Assembly: GCF_000179555.1 (NCBI RefSeq)
Contig: NZ_AECZ01000022.1
Span: forward strand, 1-61,595
Source: Solidesulfovibrio fructosivorans JJ]
GTDB taxonomy: Bacteria > Desulfobacterota > Desulfovibrionia > Desulfovibrionales > Desulfovibrionaceae
Direction: 5' to 3'
Length of the DNA stretch: 61,595 nt
The notes under the pieces: model-generated
What the model was told of the DNA's origin: nothing
The model's database searches: none
What the model saw: the letters and a program-made list of their open reading frames with translations, nothing else
Part shown: piece by piece, positions 17,965 through 26,636 of the stretch
Position numbering within the stretch: the first letter of the stretch is position 1
How the letters are laid out: each line of letters starts with the position of its first letter
Program-made: the position numbers and the translations under genes

Positions 17965-19737
17965 TTAGCGGCAATCGATGCCGGCGTCGCAGAACTTGCC
18001 CACGCCGTATTCGCGGCGTCGCAGGAATTTTTCCGGGTCCGGGCCGATGATCTGCATCTCGGGCTGGCGGGCCTGCATGGACAGCGCAATGCGCATCTCC
18101 TTGGTGCAGCCCGTAGAGAAGGTGGCGTCCTTGCCGGCCCAGGCCGGGGGCACCTTGCGCCCGAGAAGCTCGAAGCTCTTTTCGATATCGAAGTGGGTCT
18201 GGAAGCGCCACACGTCGATCAGGCCGCTGCGTTGCACCTTTTCCCACATGAACATCAGGTCGTCGGCGTCCATGCCCTCTTCAAAGTGTTCGGCCGGATT
18301 GATGATATAGGTGTCGGCGAGCTTTCCCCGCAGATGGGCCACAAAGGCGGTCACAAGCTCGATGGCCGTCTTTGTCTGCCCCGGGATGGAGCCGATGACG
18401 GCGCTGTAGAACATGACGGTTCTGCCGGCCGCCTTGGCCGCGCGCATGGCCGTGATGATTTCCTCGGCCTTGGCCGTGATCTCGGCTTCGGTCAGGGAGC
18501 GGGCCCCGGGAGCGCGGGGCTTGAAATCCAGGCGCAGGCCGCATTCCCCGTCGCCGTAAAAGGACACCACGTCGCGGGTGAAAAGGTGGCTCGTCTCGAT
18601 GAGCCGCTTGTGGCTGAGCGACCCCTTGGCCAGGACCAGGTCCGCCTCCTTCCAGGCCCGGGCGAAGGTGACCGAGACGCGGTAGAGGTTGAGCCGTTCG
18701 CGAGTGCCGTCGGAAATGACCGTAAGCGGGTTTTCGCGCATGATTTGGAGCAGCGCGTTCTTGCCCAGGCGCGGATCGCTGACGAAACGGGCCCCGGACA
18801 GGGCCGCGTCCAGGATAGGATCGCCCTCGGGGTCCCAGAACGTGGGCGCGTCGTAGTAGAATCCGTCCTTGACGGCCACGATGACCCGGTGGCCCAGGCG
18901 CAGGAGCGTGCGCACGGCCAGCAGGTCGAAAAGCACCCCGCCGGCGCTGTCCGCCAAAAAAAGAATCTTGAGCCCGCCGCGCCGGGGATCGAGCAGAGCC
19001 TCGAGCTTGGCGAAATCGGCCGGGAAGCGGGCCAGGGCGGCGTCCAGTTCGCCCCGGCCGGGAAACGCGCCCTCGCCCGTCCAGATGGCGGGCATGGCGC
19101 CCAGGGCCAAAAGCCGCCGCAGCTCCAGCATGTCCAGGGCGAAACGCAGGTCGGGCAGCGCCCGGCAGCCGGGCAGCTCGTCCGGGCAGGCGTAGAGCAT
19201 GGCCGAAAACGCCTCGCTCTGGATGAAGGAAAAGGCCCGGCGGTTGAAGGCCCGCTTGCGCTCCCGGTGCGGGTCGTCGAGCCCGGACTGGGTCAAAAGG
19301 ATGGTGCACAGCCGCTTGGCCAGGCGCGAGGGGATCATGGTCGGCTTGACCAGGGCCTGCCGGTACTTGAGCCGGCACAAGGTGCGGATCTTGGTCCGGG
19401 TGTAGGCGTCGGGCACGTAGTCGTCGATAAGCCCGTCGATGCGGGCCAGCCGGCCGTCGTATTCGGCCACGACCATGGGGTCGGCCCGGGCGCTGAAAAG
19501 ATGGGCGAACATGGCGTCCGAGCACGGCACGTAGATCTCCTCGGGGGAAAGCGCCACCATGAAGCGCAGTTGCTCGGGCGAGGCGTTCTTTTCCGGAGTG
19601 ATGGAATGCTCCAGATTGTTTTCGGTCATGAAGTGCAAGAGCCAGGCGTCGAGAACGGGATCGAGGCCGTAACGCGGGGCCTGCCCCGGTTCCAGGGACG
19701 CGACCGGAAGGGCCGGTTCGGAGGGATGTTCCGTCAT
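17965..19737 (-). CDS. ARMT1/DUF89-like metal-dependent phosphatase domain protein
   Basis: A 590-residue protein. The region around 255-400 resembles the DUF89/ARMT1 damage-control phosphatase domain: ILFLADSAGGVLFDLLAVRTLL (257-278), VAVKDG (288-292) and DLVLAKGSLSHKRL (366-379). The family's usual D-N-A-G-E is D-S-A-G-G here, so activity may be altered. The roughly 250-residue N-terminal part and the Cys-containing tail (KFCDAGIDC) are not recognised. The ATG at 19737 overlaps the nadK stop (ATGA), indicating translational coupling. The last 16-18 codons are duplicated at 15582-15628, marking a recombination point at the gene's 3' end. Confidence 0.72.
   Translation of the reverse strand: MTEHPSEPALPVASLEPGQAPRYGLDPVLDAWLLHFMTENNLEHSITPEKNASPEQLRFMVALSPEEIYVPCSDAMFAHLFSARADPMVVAEYDGRLARIDGLIDDYVPDAYTRTKIRTLCRLKYRQALVKPTMIPSRLAKRLCTILLTQSGLDDPHRERKRAFNRRAFSFIQSEAFSAMLYACPDELPGCRALPDLRFALDMLELRRLLALGAMPAIWTGEGAFPGRGELDAALARFPADFAKLEALLDPRRGGLKILFLADSAGGVLFDLLAVRTLLRLGHRVIVAVKDGFYYDAPTFWDPEGDPILDAALSGARFVSDPRLGKNALLQIMRENPLTVISDGTRERLNLYRVSVTFARAWKEADLVLAKGSLSHKRLIETSHLFTRDVVSFYGDGECGLRLDFKPRAPGARSLTEAEITAKAEEIITAMRAAKAAGRTVMFYSAVIGSIPGQTKTAIELVTAFVAHLRGKLADTYIINPAEHFEEGMDADDLMFMWEKVQRSGLIDVWRFQTHFDIEKSFELLGRKVPPAWAGKDATFSTGCTKEMRIALSMQARQPEMQIIGPDPEKFLRRREYGVGKFCDAGIDCR
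17969..18015. repeat. 47-bp direct repeat, right copy (3' end of the ARMT1-like gene)
   Basis: Forms the last codons of the ARMT1-like gene (through GIDC and Arg) and matches 15582-15628 at 46 of 47 bases. The single mismatch changes Asp (GAT) to Glu (GAG); the differing stop codons fall just outside the matched block. Confidence 0.9.
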
Positions 19738-20597
19738 GGGCAGCTGATGAATCCTTTGAGCCGCAACCTGGCGAAATAACTGTCGTCCTTTCGCTTGGCC
19801 AGAATCAGGAACCGGGAGGACTTGCGCACTTCCACCACATCGTTGTCGTCGAGGGGGAAAAGCTCCTGGCCGTCGCAGGTCAGGTACATGTTGGTTTCCG
19901 GCGCGGACAGGGCCAGGCGCACCGGGGACTCGGCCGGCACGATCACCGGCTTGAAGTCGCTTAAAAACGGACAGATGGGCACCACGCACAACACGTCGAG
20001 ACCGGGATAGATGAGCGGCCCGCCGGCCGAAACGCAGTAGGCCGTGGAGCCGGTGGGGGTCGAGATGACCACGCCGTCGGCCCGAAGCGTGCAGATGTCC
20101 ACGTCGTCGAGGCTCACGTTGAAGGCGGCGAGCCTGGCCATGGCCCCGCGGCTGACCACCGCGTCGTTGAGCGACGTGGTTTCGTACACGCGCTCCCCGC
20201 CGCGGATCACGGACACGTCGATCATGATGCGCCGGGCCGGGGTGAAGCCGTTTTCGAGAATGTCGGCCAGGACCTCCCGCCAGTCATCGAGCCCGGCCGA
20301 GGTCATGAACCCCACCCGGCCGAGATTGATGCCGAAAAAGGGCACGCCGTCGGCCACGGTCTGCCGGGCGGCCGAAAGCATGGTGCCGTCGCCGCCGAGG
20401 ATCAGCGCCAGTTGCGGCCTTGCGGCCAGCACCGCCCCGGGCGGCACCACGGCGCTCCTGGCTTCGGGAAGGTTTTCCCTGATCAGCACGGTCACGCCGT
20501 GGGTGGCCAGCCAGTCGGCCACGGTCCAGGCCGTCTCCCTGGCCAGTGTGTGATCGGCTTTGTAAATAATGAGAATGGTTTTGATGTCGCGGCCCAT
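19734..20597 (-). CDS. nadK: NAD kinase
   Basis: Phosphorylates NAD to NADP. The 287 residues include the catalytic GGDGTML motif near residue 83, the substrate-binding SLNDAVV, and the glycine-rich TPTGSTAY loop. The ATG at 20597 gives the family-typical start (IKTILIIYK) with GGAG upstream; earlier in-frame codons are not needed. The stop overlaps the start of the ARMT1-like gene by four bases, so the two are co-translated. Confidence 0.95.
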   Translation of the reverse strand: MGRDIKTILIIYKADHTLARETAWTVADWLATHGVTVLIRENLPEARSAVVPPGAVLAARPQLALILGGDGTMLSAARQTVADGVPFFGINLGRVGFMTSAGLDDWREVLADILENGFTPARRIMIDVSVIRGGERVYETTSLNDAVVSRGAMARLAAFNVSLDDVDICTLRADGVVISTPTGSTAYCVSAGGPLIYPGLDVLCVVPICPFLSDFKPVIVPAESPVRLALSAPETNMYLTCDGQELFPLDDNDVVEVRKSSRFLILAKRKDDSYFARLRLKGFISCP

Positions 20598-20648
20598 GCC
20601 CCGTCTCCGTTTCGGGTTATATCCCCTTGCGGTCCGGGGAGGAAGCCA

Positions 20649-20677
20649 CTTATAAGGCAAAGGCGGGCATGACACAA
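20649..20677 (-). promoter_or_regulatory. Probable sigma-70 promoter for nadK
   Basis: On the - strand TTGTGT (20677-20672) and TATAAG (20654-20649) are separated by 17 bases. The predicted transcript start lies about 45 bases before the nadK ATG. Confidence 0.55.
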
Positions 20678-20735
20678 GAAAGACGCGGCCGAGAGGATTT
20701 GGTGACAGGCGATGGATTTTTTTCTCGGTTGCCAC

Positions 20736-20762
20736 TAAAGGTATGGGGTAAGCGTCCGATAA
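20736..20762 (+). promoter_or_regulatory. Sigma-28 (FliA) type promoter
   Basis: TAAA (20736-20739), 15 bases, then TCCGATAA (20755-20762). This matches the flagellar sigma-28 consensus TAAA-N15-GCCGATAA at every position but one. It lies just upstream of the gene at 20788, with flgM next in line. Confidence 0.8.
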
Positions 20763-20787
20763 GTTCCGTGAGAAGGAGTTATACGCC

Positions 20788-21207
20788 TTGACCGCGCTCC
20801 CCTACCAGGTCCGCGCCATGCTGCGCACCTACGGACGGCAGGTGACCACGGCCAGGCGCCTGGCCCGCTACCGCCGGTCGCTGATGGCCGCCGGCGCCGA
20901 AGACGAGATCAGCATCTCTCGTGAGGCCAAGCGGCGGGAGCTGGTGGGCCGGGTGGCGGCCGAGATCGTCGAGAATTGCATCGTGACGGGCTCGGATACG
21001 CCGGTGGTCGAGGACATCAAGGCGGAGCTGGAAGAAGAGCTCGGGTTCCCCCTGGTGTTCGCCTATCCGCCCGAAGAACAGGAGATGCAGATCTTCCGGG
21101 CGGACCCGGAACACGGGCACCAAGAGCTGACAGGCGAGCTCAAGACCGCCGTGTTCCAGCGATTGTGGGAATTGGCCCTGGAGAAAGTGGACGCGACAAT
21201 GCTCTAA
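20788..21207 (+). CDS. Conserved hypothetical protein upstream of flgM
   Basis: A 139-residue acidic, mostly helical protein with no signal peptide or membrane segment. I know similar genes only as hypothetical neighbours of flgM in Desulfovibrio. The TTG start at 20788 is supported by AAGGAG nine bases upstream; the next ATG (20818) has no such signal. A sigma-28 type promoter ends 25 bases upstream. The position suggests a late flagellar or motility-linked function, which is inference. Confidence 0.75.
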   Translation: MTALPYQVRAMLRTYGRQVTTARRLARYRRSLMAAGAEDEISISREAKRRELVGRVAAEIVENCIVTGSDTPVVEDIKAELEEELGFPLVFAYPPEEQEMQIFRADPEHGHQELTGELKTAVFQRLWELALEKVDATML

Positions 21208-21266
21208 ATTTCGGTCCCCCCGCTGCCGATACGCACTGTGAGGGATACTGCGGGAGGGGGGTTGCC

Positions 21267-21584
21267 ATGGACATCAAGAACATACTCGGAATCAATCAGG
21301 CGTACGGCCAGGGCCGGATCGGCCGCAGCGGCTCGGGCGAAACCTCGGGCGTGACGCGCGGCGGCGCTTCCCAAACCGAAGCCGGCGCGGCCACCGACCG
21401 GGTGACCCTTTCCGGCGACGCCCGGCTGGTTTCCCTGGCCGCCAACCAGGCCAAGGAAGCCCCGGAGGTCCGCTCCGACCGGGTGGCCACGCTCAAGGCC
21501 CAGGTACAGGCCGGCACATACCAGCCGGACTCCAAAAAGATCGCTGAAAAAATGCTGACCATGGAGTCCGACCTGTTCGGATAA
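21267..21584 (+). CDS. flgM: Anti-sigma-28 factor FlgM
   Basis: Binds and inhibits sigma-28 until the hook-basal body is complete, when it is exported. The 105-residue protein starts MDIKNILGINQAYG. It has a disordered Gly/Ser/Ala middle and the C-terminal sigma-binding helix region RVATLKAQVQAGTYQPDSKK followed by IAEKML. GGGAGGGGG precedes the ATG. It follows the hypothetical gene by 59 bases and probably shares its sigma-28 promoter, giving feedback control. It converges on fliW across a strong terminator. Confidence 0.9.
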   Translation: MDIKNILGINQAYGQGRIGRSGSGETSGVTRGGASQTEAGAATDRVTLSGDARLVSLAANQAKEAPEVRSDRVATLKAQVQAGTYQPDSKKIAEKMLTMESDLFG

Positions 21585-21610
21585 CGGCCGGTCCGTCAGA
21601 GTAAACAAAA

Positions 21611-21650
21611 CGCCTTCCCGATGTCGTCGCGTCGGGAAGGCGTTTATTTT
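21611..21650. terminator. Bidirectional terminator between flgM and fliW
   Basis: An 11-bp perfect stem, CGCCTTCCCGA (21611-21621) with 21632-21642, is followed by TTTATTTTT on the + strand. A run of A precedes it, which reads as T on the - strand. It lies between the convergent ends of flgM (21584) and fliW (21705). Confidence 0.9.
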
Positions 21651-21704
21651 TGGATGGAGCGGAGACCTTGCCGACGGTCCGCCGGCCGTCGCGGGGCAGC
21701 CGGG

Positions 21705-22160
21705 CTACTTTTCCACCGGGACCATGCCCGGCGTATAGTGGGTCGGATAGCGGGAGTCGGTTTGCGGAATCTGCAGGCCGACGCGGGCGTCGTTGTTGAT
21801 GACGATGGGGCCGCTCAAATTGAGCGTGGTGCGTTCGGGCATGCCCTGGGGGATGGTCACGGTGACGAGGACGATGGCCTGCTCCCGGCTTTCGATGCCG
21901 AGCATCCGGCGATCCGGTTCGCTGATGACCACCTCGTACTCGGTCATGAAGCTGTAGGGATCGGTCACGAGCAATCCGAGCTTGGGGTCGCTCAGGCTTT
22001 GCAACACCATGAACGGCGACTCCTCGCGCAGCCGGATCAGGGTGAACTCGCGATGCCCCATGAAGCCGATGAGCCCCCGGGGAAAGTTGATCACGCGGTC
22101 TTCGGGCAGCGTTATGCTCCCGAGCCGCGTTTCCACTACTCGTTCGTCTTTTTTGGCCAT
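21705..22160 (-). CDS. fliW: Flagellar assembly factor FliW
   Basis: FliW binds and antagonises CsrA and binds flagellin, coupling flagellin translation to filament assembly. The 151 residues include [18 protein letters not shown] (about 26-43), the [20 protein letters not shown] region and a C-terminal [13 protein letters not shown], all typical. The start at 22160 lies inside the 3' end of csrA, a 25-base overlap, so the pair is translationally linked. Confidence 0.94.
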   Translation of the reverse strand: MAKKDERVVETRLGSITLPEDRVINFPRGLIGFMGHREFTLIRLREESPFMVLQSLSDPKLGLLVTDPYSFMTEYEVVISEPDRRMLGIESREQAIVLVTVTIPQGMPERTTLNLSGPIVINNDARVGLQIPQTDSRYPTHYTPGMVPVEK

Positions 22161-22375
22161 AACTTCGCCGCCGCAAGGACATCGGAATCCATGGCGCAAA
22201 GCGCCTGCCGATTCTGCTCCAGCACCCGCAGATACACTTCTTCGCGATACACCTGCATATCGTCGGGCACTTCCAGCCCGATCTTGATCTGCTTGCCCTG
22301 GACGCCCAGCACCGTGATCTTGATGTTGTCGCCGAGGTGCAGGCTCTCGCCCGGCCTTCGGGTCAAAATGAGCAT
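22136..22375 (-). CDS. csrA: Carbon storage regulator CsrA
   Basis: An RNA-binding post-transcriptional regulator recognising GGA motifs in leader hairpins. The 79-residue protein starts with the canonical [11 protein letters not shown] and continues [20 protein letters not shown]; residues after about 58 form the variable tail. The ATG at 22375 is fixed by the family N terminus, although the frame is open 15 codons further upstream. It follows flgL after 116 bases and overlaps fliW. Confidence 0.96.
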   Translation of the reverse strand: MLILTRRPGESLHLGDNIKITVLGVQGKQIKIGLEVPDDMQVYREEVYLRVLEQNRQALCAMDSDVLAAAKLWPKKTNE

Positions 22376-22491
22376 GAACGCCCGCGCCCCCAATGATGTT
22401 TCGGGCGTGAAAAAGTCCATCTTCGCGCCCTGTTACGATACCCCTTACGCGTCGTTGCCAGCGTTTGTCAACGGCTGGCCGGCGCCCGGGG

Positions 22492-24015
22492 CTAAATGTA
22501 CTTGACCAGGGACATGTCCATGACCATGCTGGAGGACTTGAGCACCGCCTGGTAGGCCAGTTCCTGTTCCGACAGCGTCGTGATCAGCGCCGTCAGGTCC
22601 GCGTCCTCGACATTGCTGAGCGTCGATGTGGCGTTCTCCTGCAATGTCGTGACCATGGTCCCGGCCGAGGTCACCCGGTTCTCCCGGGCGCCCACCGACG
22701 AAGCCGCCACCAGCACCTGGTTTTGCGAGGCGGTCAGGTCGTCCAGGCAGTTCTGGATGCCGTGCTGGTTGTTCGTCTCCAGGTAGCCGACGAGCTTGCC
22801 CACCGTCTCGAAGAGGTTGCCGGCGTTGGAACCGCTAAACGTCACGGCCCGGTTGTTGTCGATGCCGCCGAAGATCTCCGTGCCGACGCCGTTGACCACC
22901 ACCGAATCGGTGGGGGAAATGCCGATGGGAATGTCGGCCGTGCTCGGCTGGATGAAAAACTGGTCGCCATCGGCGGGCGCGCCGGCCGTGATCGTCAAAA
23001 GTCCGCCGGGCACGGCCAGGGTCGTCGGCGGCCCGATGTTGCTCGACGTGTTGCCCGTCACCCAGGACGTCCCGCCGTCGGTACTGTAGGAATACTGGTA
23101 TTGCGGGCCGGACGTGTCGTCCATGCGCACCATGACGTTGCCGCTAAACGTGCCCGAGGCAGAGGCCGTGGCCGTGCCGCCGCCCGTGTCCACGCTAAAA
23201 ACCGTGACGTCCTGGTTGGTGTTGCCCTGGTAGACGGCGGTCGGTCGAATCCACATCCAGGTGCCGTCGCTGTCGTTGTGGTCGGCGCAGGCGGTCACGT
23301 TGGTCAGCGCATTGGCGTCGAGGTCCATGGTCAGGCCCGAACCGAGGTTCAGGGTCTGGCTCGATGCGCCTGGGGCCGTGGCGTACGTTCCGTTGTTCCA
23401 GGTCGTGCCGCCGTCGCTGGAATATTGGAAAGCGGGCTGGTAATTCGTGGGGTCCGTGCCCATAAACTGCACCAGCACCGTCTCGTCCGAGCCTCCCGAA
23501 ATGGCGAACCCGCCGCTTGCGCTGACGGCCGCATCGAAGGTGGCGTCGTTGCTGTTCATCCACAGGCCTTGCGTATAGGCCGCTGTATTGGTCTTCTGGC
23601 CGGCAAAAATCGAATCGCCGTTGTAGGTGGTGTTGGCCAGGGAAATGAGCTGCCCGAAATACTGCCGGATCTGGGTGGCGATCTCGTTGCGGTTTTCCTG
23701 GGTGACCGTGCCCGTGGCCGCCTGCTCGGCGTAGCTCTTGATGGTGGTGATGAGCGTGCTGGTGGAGCTCAGCGTGCTGTCGGCCTGGTTGAGCCAGCCC
23801 TTGGCCGAGGTGATGTTGCTCTGGTACTGGCCCAGCTGGCTCAGGTCGGTTCTGGTGCCGAGCACCTGCACCGCGCCGTTGGGATCGTCGGACGGCGCGT
23901 TGATGCGCTTTTGGGTGGAGGCCTGTTCGTTGGTCGCCATCAACCTGGCGAGCGAGGCGTTGTTCTGGTTGATGACGGTGCCATAGAGCATTTGCTGGGT
24001 GACGCGCAGAGCCAT
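22492..24015 (-). CDS. flgL: Flagellar hook-filament junction protein FlgL (HAP3)
   Basis: Joins the hook to the filament with FlgK. The 507 residues start [20 protein letters not shown], and flagellin-like N- and C-terminal helices ([18 protein letters not shown] near the end) flank a long beta-rich central region. It is longer than enterobacterial FlgL because of that central insert (about 150-400), which is rich in Thr, Ser, Gly and Asp. The stop is 116 bases before csrA, and the start is 18 bases after the flgK stop. Confidence 0.94.
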   Translation of the reverse strand: MALRVTQQMLYGTVINQNNASLARLMATNEQASTQKRINAPSDDPNGAVQVLGTRTDLSQLGQYQSNITSAKGWLNQADSTLSSTSTLITTIKSYAEQAATGTVTQENRNEIATQIRQYFGQLISLANTTYNGDSIFAGQKTNTAAYTQGLWMNSNDATFDAAVSASGGFAISGGSDETVLVQFMGTDPTNYQPAFQYSSDGGTTWNNGTYATAPGASSQTLNLGSGLTMDLDANALTNVTACADHNDSDGTWMWIRPTAVYQGNTNQDVTVFSVDTGGGTATASASGTFSGNVMVRMDDTSGPQYQYSYSTDGGTSWVTGNTSSNIGPPTTLAVPGGLLTITAGAPADGDQFFIQPSTADIPIGISPTDSVVVNGVGTEIFGGIDNNRAVTFSGSNAGNLFETVGKLVGYLETNNQHGIQNCLDDLTASQNQVLVAASSVGARENRVTSAGTMVTTLQENATSTLSNVEDADLTALITTLSEQELAYQAVLKSSSMVMDMSLVKYI

Positions 24016-24032
24016 GATGCAACCTCCTGGAG

Positions 24033-26123
24033 CTAGTTTTTAAGCCCCAGAACCGTCTGGAACAAGGAATCGGCCGTGCTGATGAGCTTGGCCGCCGCCT
24101 GGTAGGCGTGCTGGAACTTGATGAGGTTGGTCAGCTCCTCGTCGAGGCTGACGCCGGAAATCGAAAGCTTCTGGTCCTTGATCTGGGAGGCCAGGGCCGT
24201 CTGGTAGGTGGCCTGGTAGTTGGCGCTGGCGGTGTCCGCGCCGACCTGCCCGACCATGGCGCCGTAATAGCCGCTTATGGTCTGGTTGGCGGTGGCCTTG
24301 CCGGTCACGAAGAAGTCGACCTTCTTGTCCGCCAGCCCGGTCATGGACTTGGCCGTGGTGTTGTCGCCCGAGGCCGTCAAACCGTCCGTACCGACATGGC
24401 CCACGTTGACCCGGTTGGTATCGCCCGTCACGACGCTGTTTATGGCCACGTCCGAGGCGGTGGAGCCGGTCAGGAGCGTGTTGACGCCAAGGGCGGCCAG
24501 AATGCCCGAGGAATCGTCGCCGAATTGGAAGGAATAGCCGCTGGCCGCGCTGATGGCGAGCCGGCCGTTGACCACGGAGGCGTTCAGCGTACCGCTGAAG
24601 GCGGTGTTGATCGACGTGACGAAGTCGTTGAGCGTGGTGGCGGTCGGGTCCATCCAGATGCCGTCGCTCGACGCCAGATTGCCGTTGGCGTCGTAGACGT
24701 AGATCATGGCCGCGCCCGAGGCCAGGCGGTTGCCGTAGGTCAGGCCGGCCTGGTTGCTGCCCAAAGCGGCGTTGGAGTCCACCACGCCGTAGGTCCCCTG
24801 GACCGAGGAAAAATTCGTGAGCCCCGCGCCCTGGGAATGGATGCGGTTGATCTCCCAGACCATGCTGTTGACCGTGGCGTCGAGGGAATCCTGATAGCCG
24901 GCCAGGTTCTCGTCGCGCAGCAAAAGCGCCCCGGCCAGCGCCCCGCCGGTCAGCCGGCGTTCGTCGTCCGTGCCGTCGGCATGCAACTGCGGCGTGACGT
25001 TTTCCTCGGTGCCGGCCGTGGTGTGCCAGTAAAGGGCCTTCTTGGGCACCAGGGTGAAGGTGTCGCCGGCGTTGAGGTCGCTTGTCGGGGCGGTGCCCGA
25101 ATCGTTCATCTGGCCGAACCAGATGTCCAGGTCACCGACCTTGACTTTGCCCGTTGTGTCTTCGGCCTGGTAAATGGCGGTGTTGCCGTTGGCATCGGTC
25201 AGCCAGGAATGGCCGCCGTCGAGCGAGACCTTGAACGTCGCCCCGGTTCCCACGCCGCCGGTATTGACCACCCGGACCGTGTATTCGTGGGAATCCGTGC
25301 CTTCGTAATAACATTGGGCGTCCGAGTTCGCGGCGAGCGAAGCGGCGCTGAGCTGGCGGACCGTCTGGCCCTGCTTGTAGTCGAAGCTGTAGGCCTCGGT
25401 GCCGTCCACGATGGTCTGCCCGGACTTGGTGTAGACCGTGTAGTCGCCCTTGCCGTTGTCCACGACATTGACGTCCACCATGGAGGCGATGTTCTCGACC
25501 TTGGAGTCGCGCAGGTCGTAGAGGCCGTTGGGAATGCTCTTACCGTCGATCTGGTGCTGGTTGATCTGCCGGTTGATGTCGGCCACGTCCTTGGCCAGCT
25601 GGTTGAGGGTGGCGACGTCGTCGGTGATGGCCGTGTCGAGGGCCGCCTTCTGGTCCTCCAGCGAGGAGGCCATGGAGCGGTAGATGGAAAGCAGCGTGTT
25701 CGTGTCCTCGAGCATGGTCTGGCGCGTGGCCGTATCGGCGGTGTTGGCGGTCAGATCGCCCCAATCCCCGAAGACCGTGGACAAGGCCGCGTTGGCCCCG
25801 TTCGTGTTGGACTCGTTGAAATAGCTCTGGATGGAAGTCAGGCCGTTATAGAGCGCCTTCCAGCGGTCGCGCACGGAAATCTGGGACAGGTATTGGGATT
25901 GGGTCAGGGCGTCGTAGGAGCGCACCACCTCTTGGGCCACCACGCCGGAACCGAGCTGGCCGGGCGAGGACGTGATGTAGTTTCCATCGACCAGCACCAC
26001 GGACTGCTTGCTGTAGCCCTCGGTGTCGACGTTGGCGATGTTGTTGCCCGTCACCTGCAGGGCGGCCTGCGAGGCGGTCAGGCCCGATCGCCCGATGGAC
26101 AGGATGGAGCTTAAGCTCGACAT
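24033..26123 (-). CDS. flgK: Flagellar hook-associated protein FlgK (HAP1)
   Basis: First hook-filament junction protein. The 696 residues have the rod/hook N terminus TASQAALQVTGNNIANVDTE (15-34). A large variable middle follows, and the C terminus is SLDEELTNLIKFQHAYQAAA with a terminal helix. The start codon shares a base with the flgN stop (TAATG), so translation is coupled to its predicted chaperone gene. Confidence 0.95.
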   Translation of the reverse strand: MSSLSSILSIGRSGLTASQAALQVTGNNIANVDTEGYSKQSVVLVDGNYITSSPGQLGSGVVAQEVVRSYDALTQSQYLSQISVRDRWKALYNGLTSIQSYFNESNTNGANAALSTVFGDWGDLTANTADTATRQTMLEDTNTLLSIYRSMASSLEDQKAALDTAITDDVATLNQLAKDVADINRQINQHQIDGKSIPNGLYDLRDSKVENIASMVDVNVVDNGKGDYTVYTKSGQTIVDGTEAYSFDYKQGQTVRQLSAASLAANSDAQCYYEGTDSHEYTVRVVNTGGVGTGATFKVSLDGGHSWLTDANGNTAIYQAEDTTGKVKVGDLDIWFGQMNDSGTAPTSDLNAGDTFTLVPKKALYWHTTAGTEENVTPQLHADGTDDERRLTGGALAGALLLRDENLAGYQDSLDATVNSMVWEINRIHSQGAGLTNFSSVQGTYGVVDSNAALGSNQAGLTYGNRLASGAAMIYVYDANGNLASSDGIWMDPTATTLNDFVTSINTAFSGTLNASVVNGRLAISAASGYSFQFGDDSSGILAALGVNTLLTGSTASDVAINSVVTGDTNRVNVGHVGTDGLTASGDNTTAKSMTGLADKKVDFFVTGKATANQTISGYYGAMVGQVGADTASANYQATYQTALASQIKDQKLSISGVSLDEELTNLIKFQHAYQAAAKLISTADSLFQTVLGLKN

Positions 26124-26599
26124 TAGAGTCTCCCGCTGATGATCCCCGGTCCGGACGTGCCTGTGGCCATACGTCCCGTGGCCCCGTAGACGCCCTTTTT
26201 GGGCACGAGCAGTTTGCGCAGGGTGTCGAGGCTGCCCTTGGCCACGTCATAAAGCCCGAGAGCCATGGCGTAGTTGCGGCTGGCCTGCTTGGCGCAACGC
26301 TGCTGGCCGGCGTCGATGGCCGCCACGAGCCCGCCGGCCTTTTCCACTTCCTCGGGGGAAAAGCGGCCGATGACGTCGTCAAGGCGCTTGGCCCCGGGAT
26401 CGAGCGCCGCGTAAATCGCGTGCAGGCTGTGGCGCTCCACGGTCAGCTGGCGCAAAAGCTCCTGGATGGAAAACTCGGCGGAGGCGACCCCGCCCGGGTT
26501 GCGGACGGAAAGGTGGGAAAATTCTTCCTGTTGCAGCGTGTCCAGCAGCATAACGGCCTTGAGTTGGCGTTCGAGGTTGGACAGTATCCTCGCGATCAT
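26123..26599 (-). CDS. flgN: FlgN-like flagellar export chaperone
   Basis: A 158-residue, mainly alpha-helical protein in the position of FlgN, the cytosolic chaperone that delivers FlgK and FlgL to the flagellar export gate. The call rests on size, helicity, the LLRQLTVERHSLHAIYAAL stretch and location between flgJ and flgK, because FlgN sequences are poorly conserved. AAGGAGG precedes the ATG at 26599. It overlaps flgK by one base. Confidence 0.78.
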   Translation of the reverse strand: MIARILSNLERQLKAVMLLDTLQQEEFSHLSVRNPGGVASAEFSIQELLRQLTVERHSLHAIYAALDPGAKRLDDVIGRFSPEEVEKAGGLVAAIDAGQQRCAKQASRNYAMALGLYDVAKGSLDTLRKLLVPKKGVYGATGRMATGTSGPGIISGRL

Positions 26600-26636
26600 G
26601 GCTGCGCCTCCTTAACCACCTTGAAATATAGCTTTT

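Larger units (their letters stand above)
15629..17968. mobile_element. Putative integrated gene cassette between 47-bp direct repeats
   Basis: About 2.3 kb visibly richer in A/T than the flanks, with different codon use (more AAA, TTT and ATA codons). It carries two - strand metabolic genes and a divergent AraC-type regulator. It is bounded exactly by the direct repeats at 15582-15628 and 17969-18015. The right repeat completes the 3' end of the ARMT1-like gene and the left repeat is an orphan copy. No integrase or transposase is present, so it would be a cargo remnant or an element mobilised in trans. Confidence 0.65.

Noticed and set aside
22376-22491. A sigma-54 promoter before csrA
   Set aside because: TGGCAACGACGC lacks the correct 10-base spacing between GG and GC. 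A TTGACA box is present but without a convincing -10.
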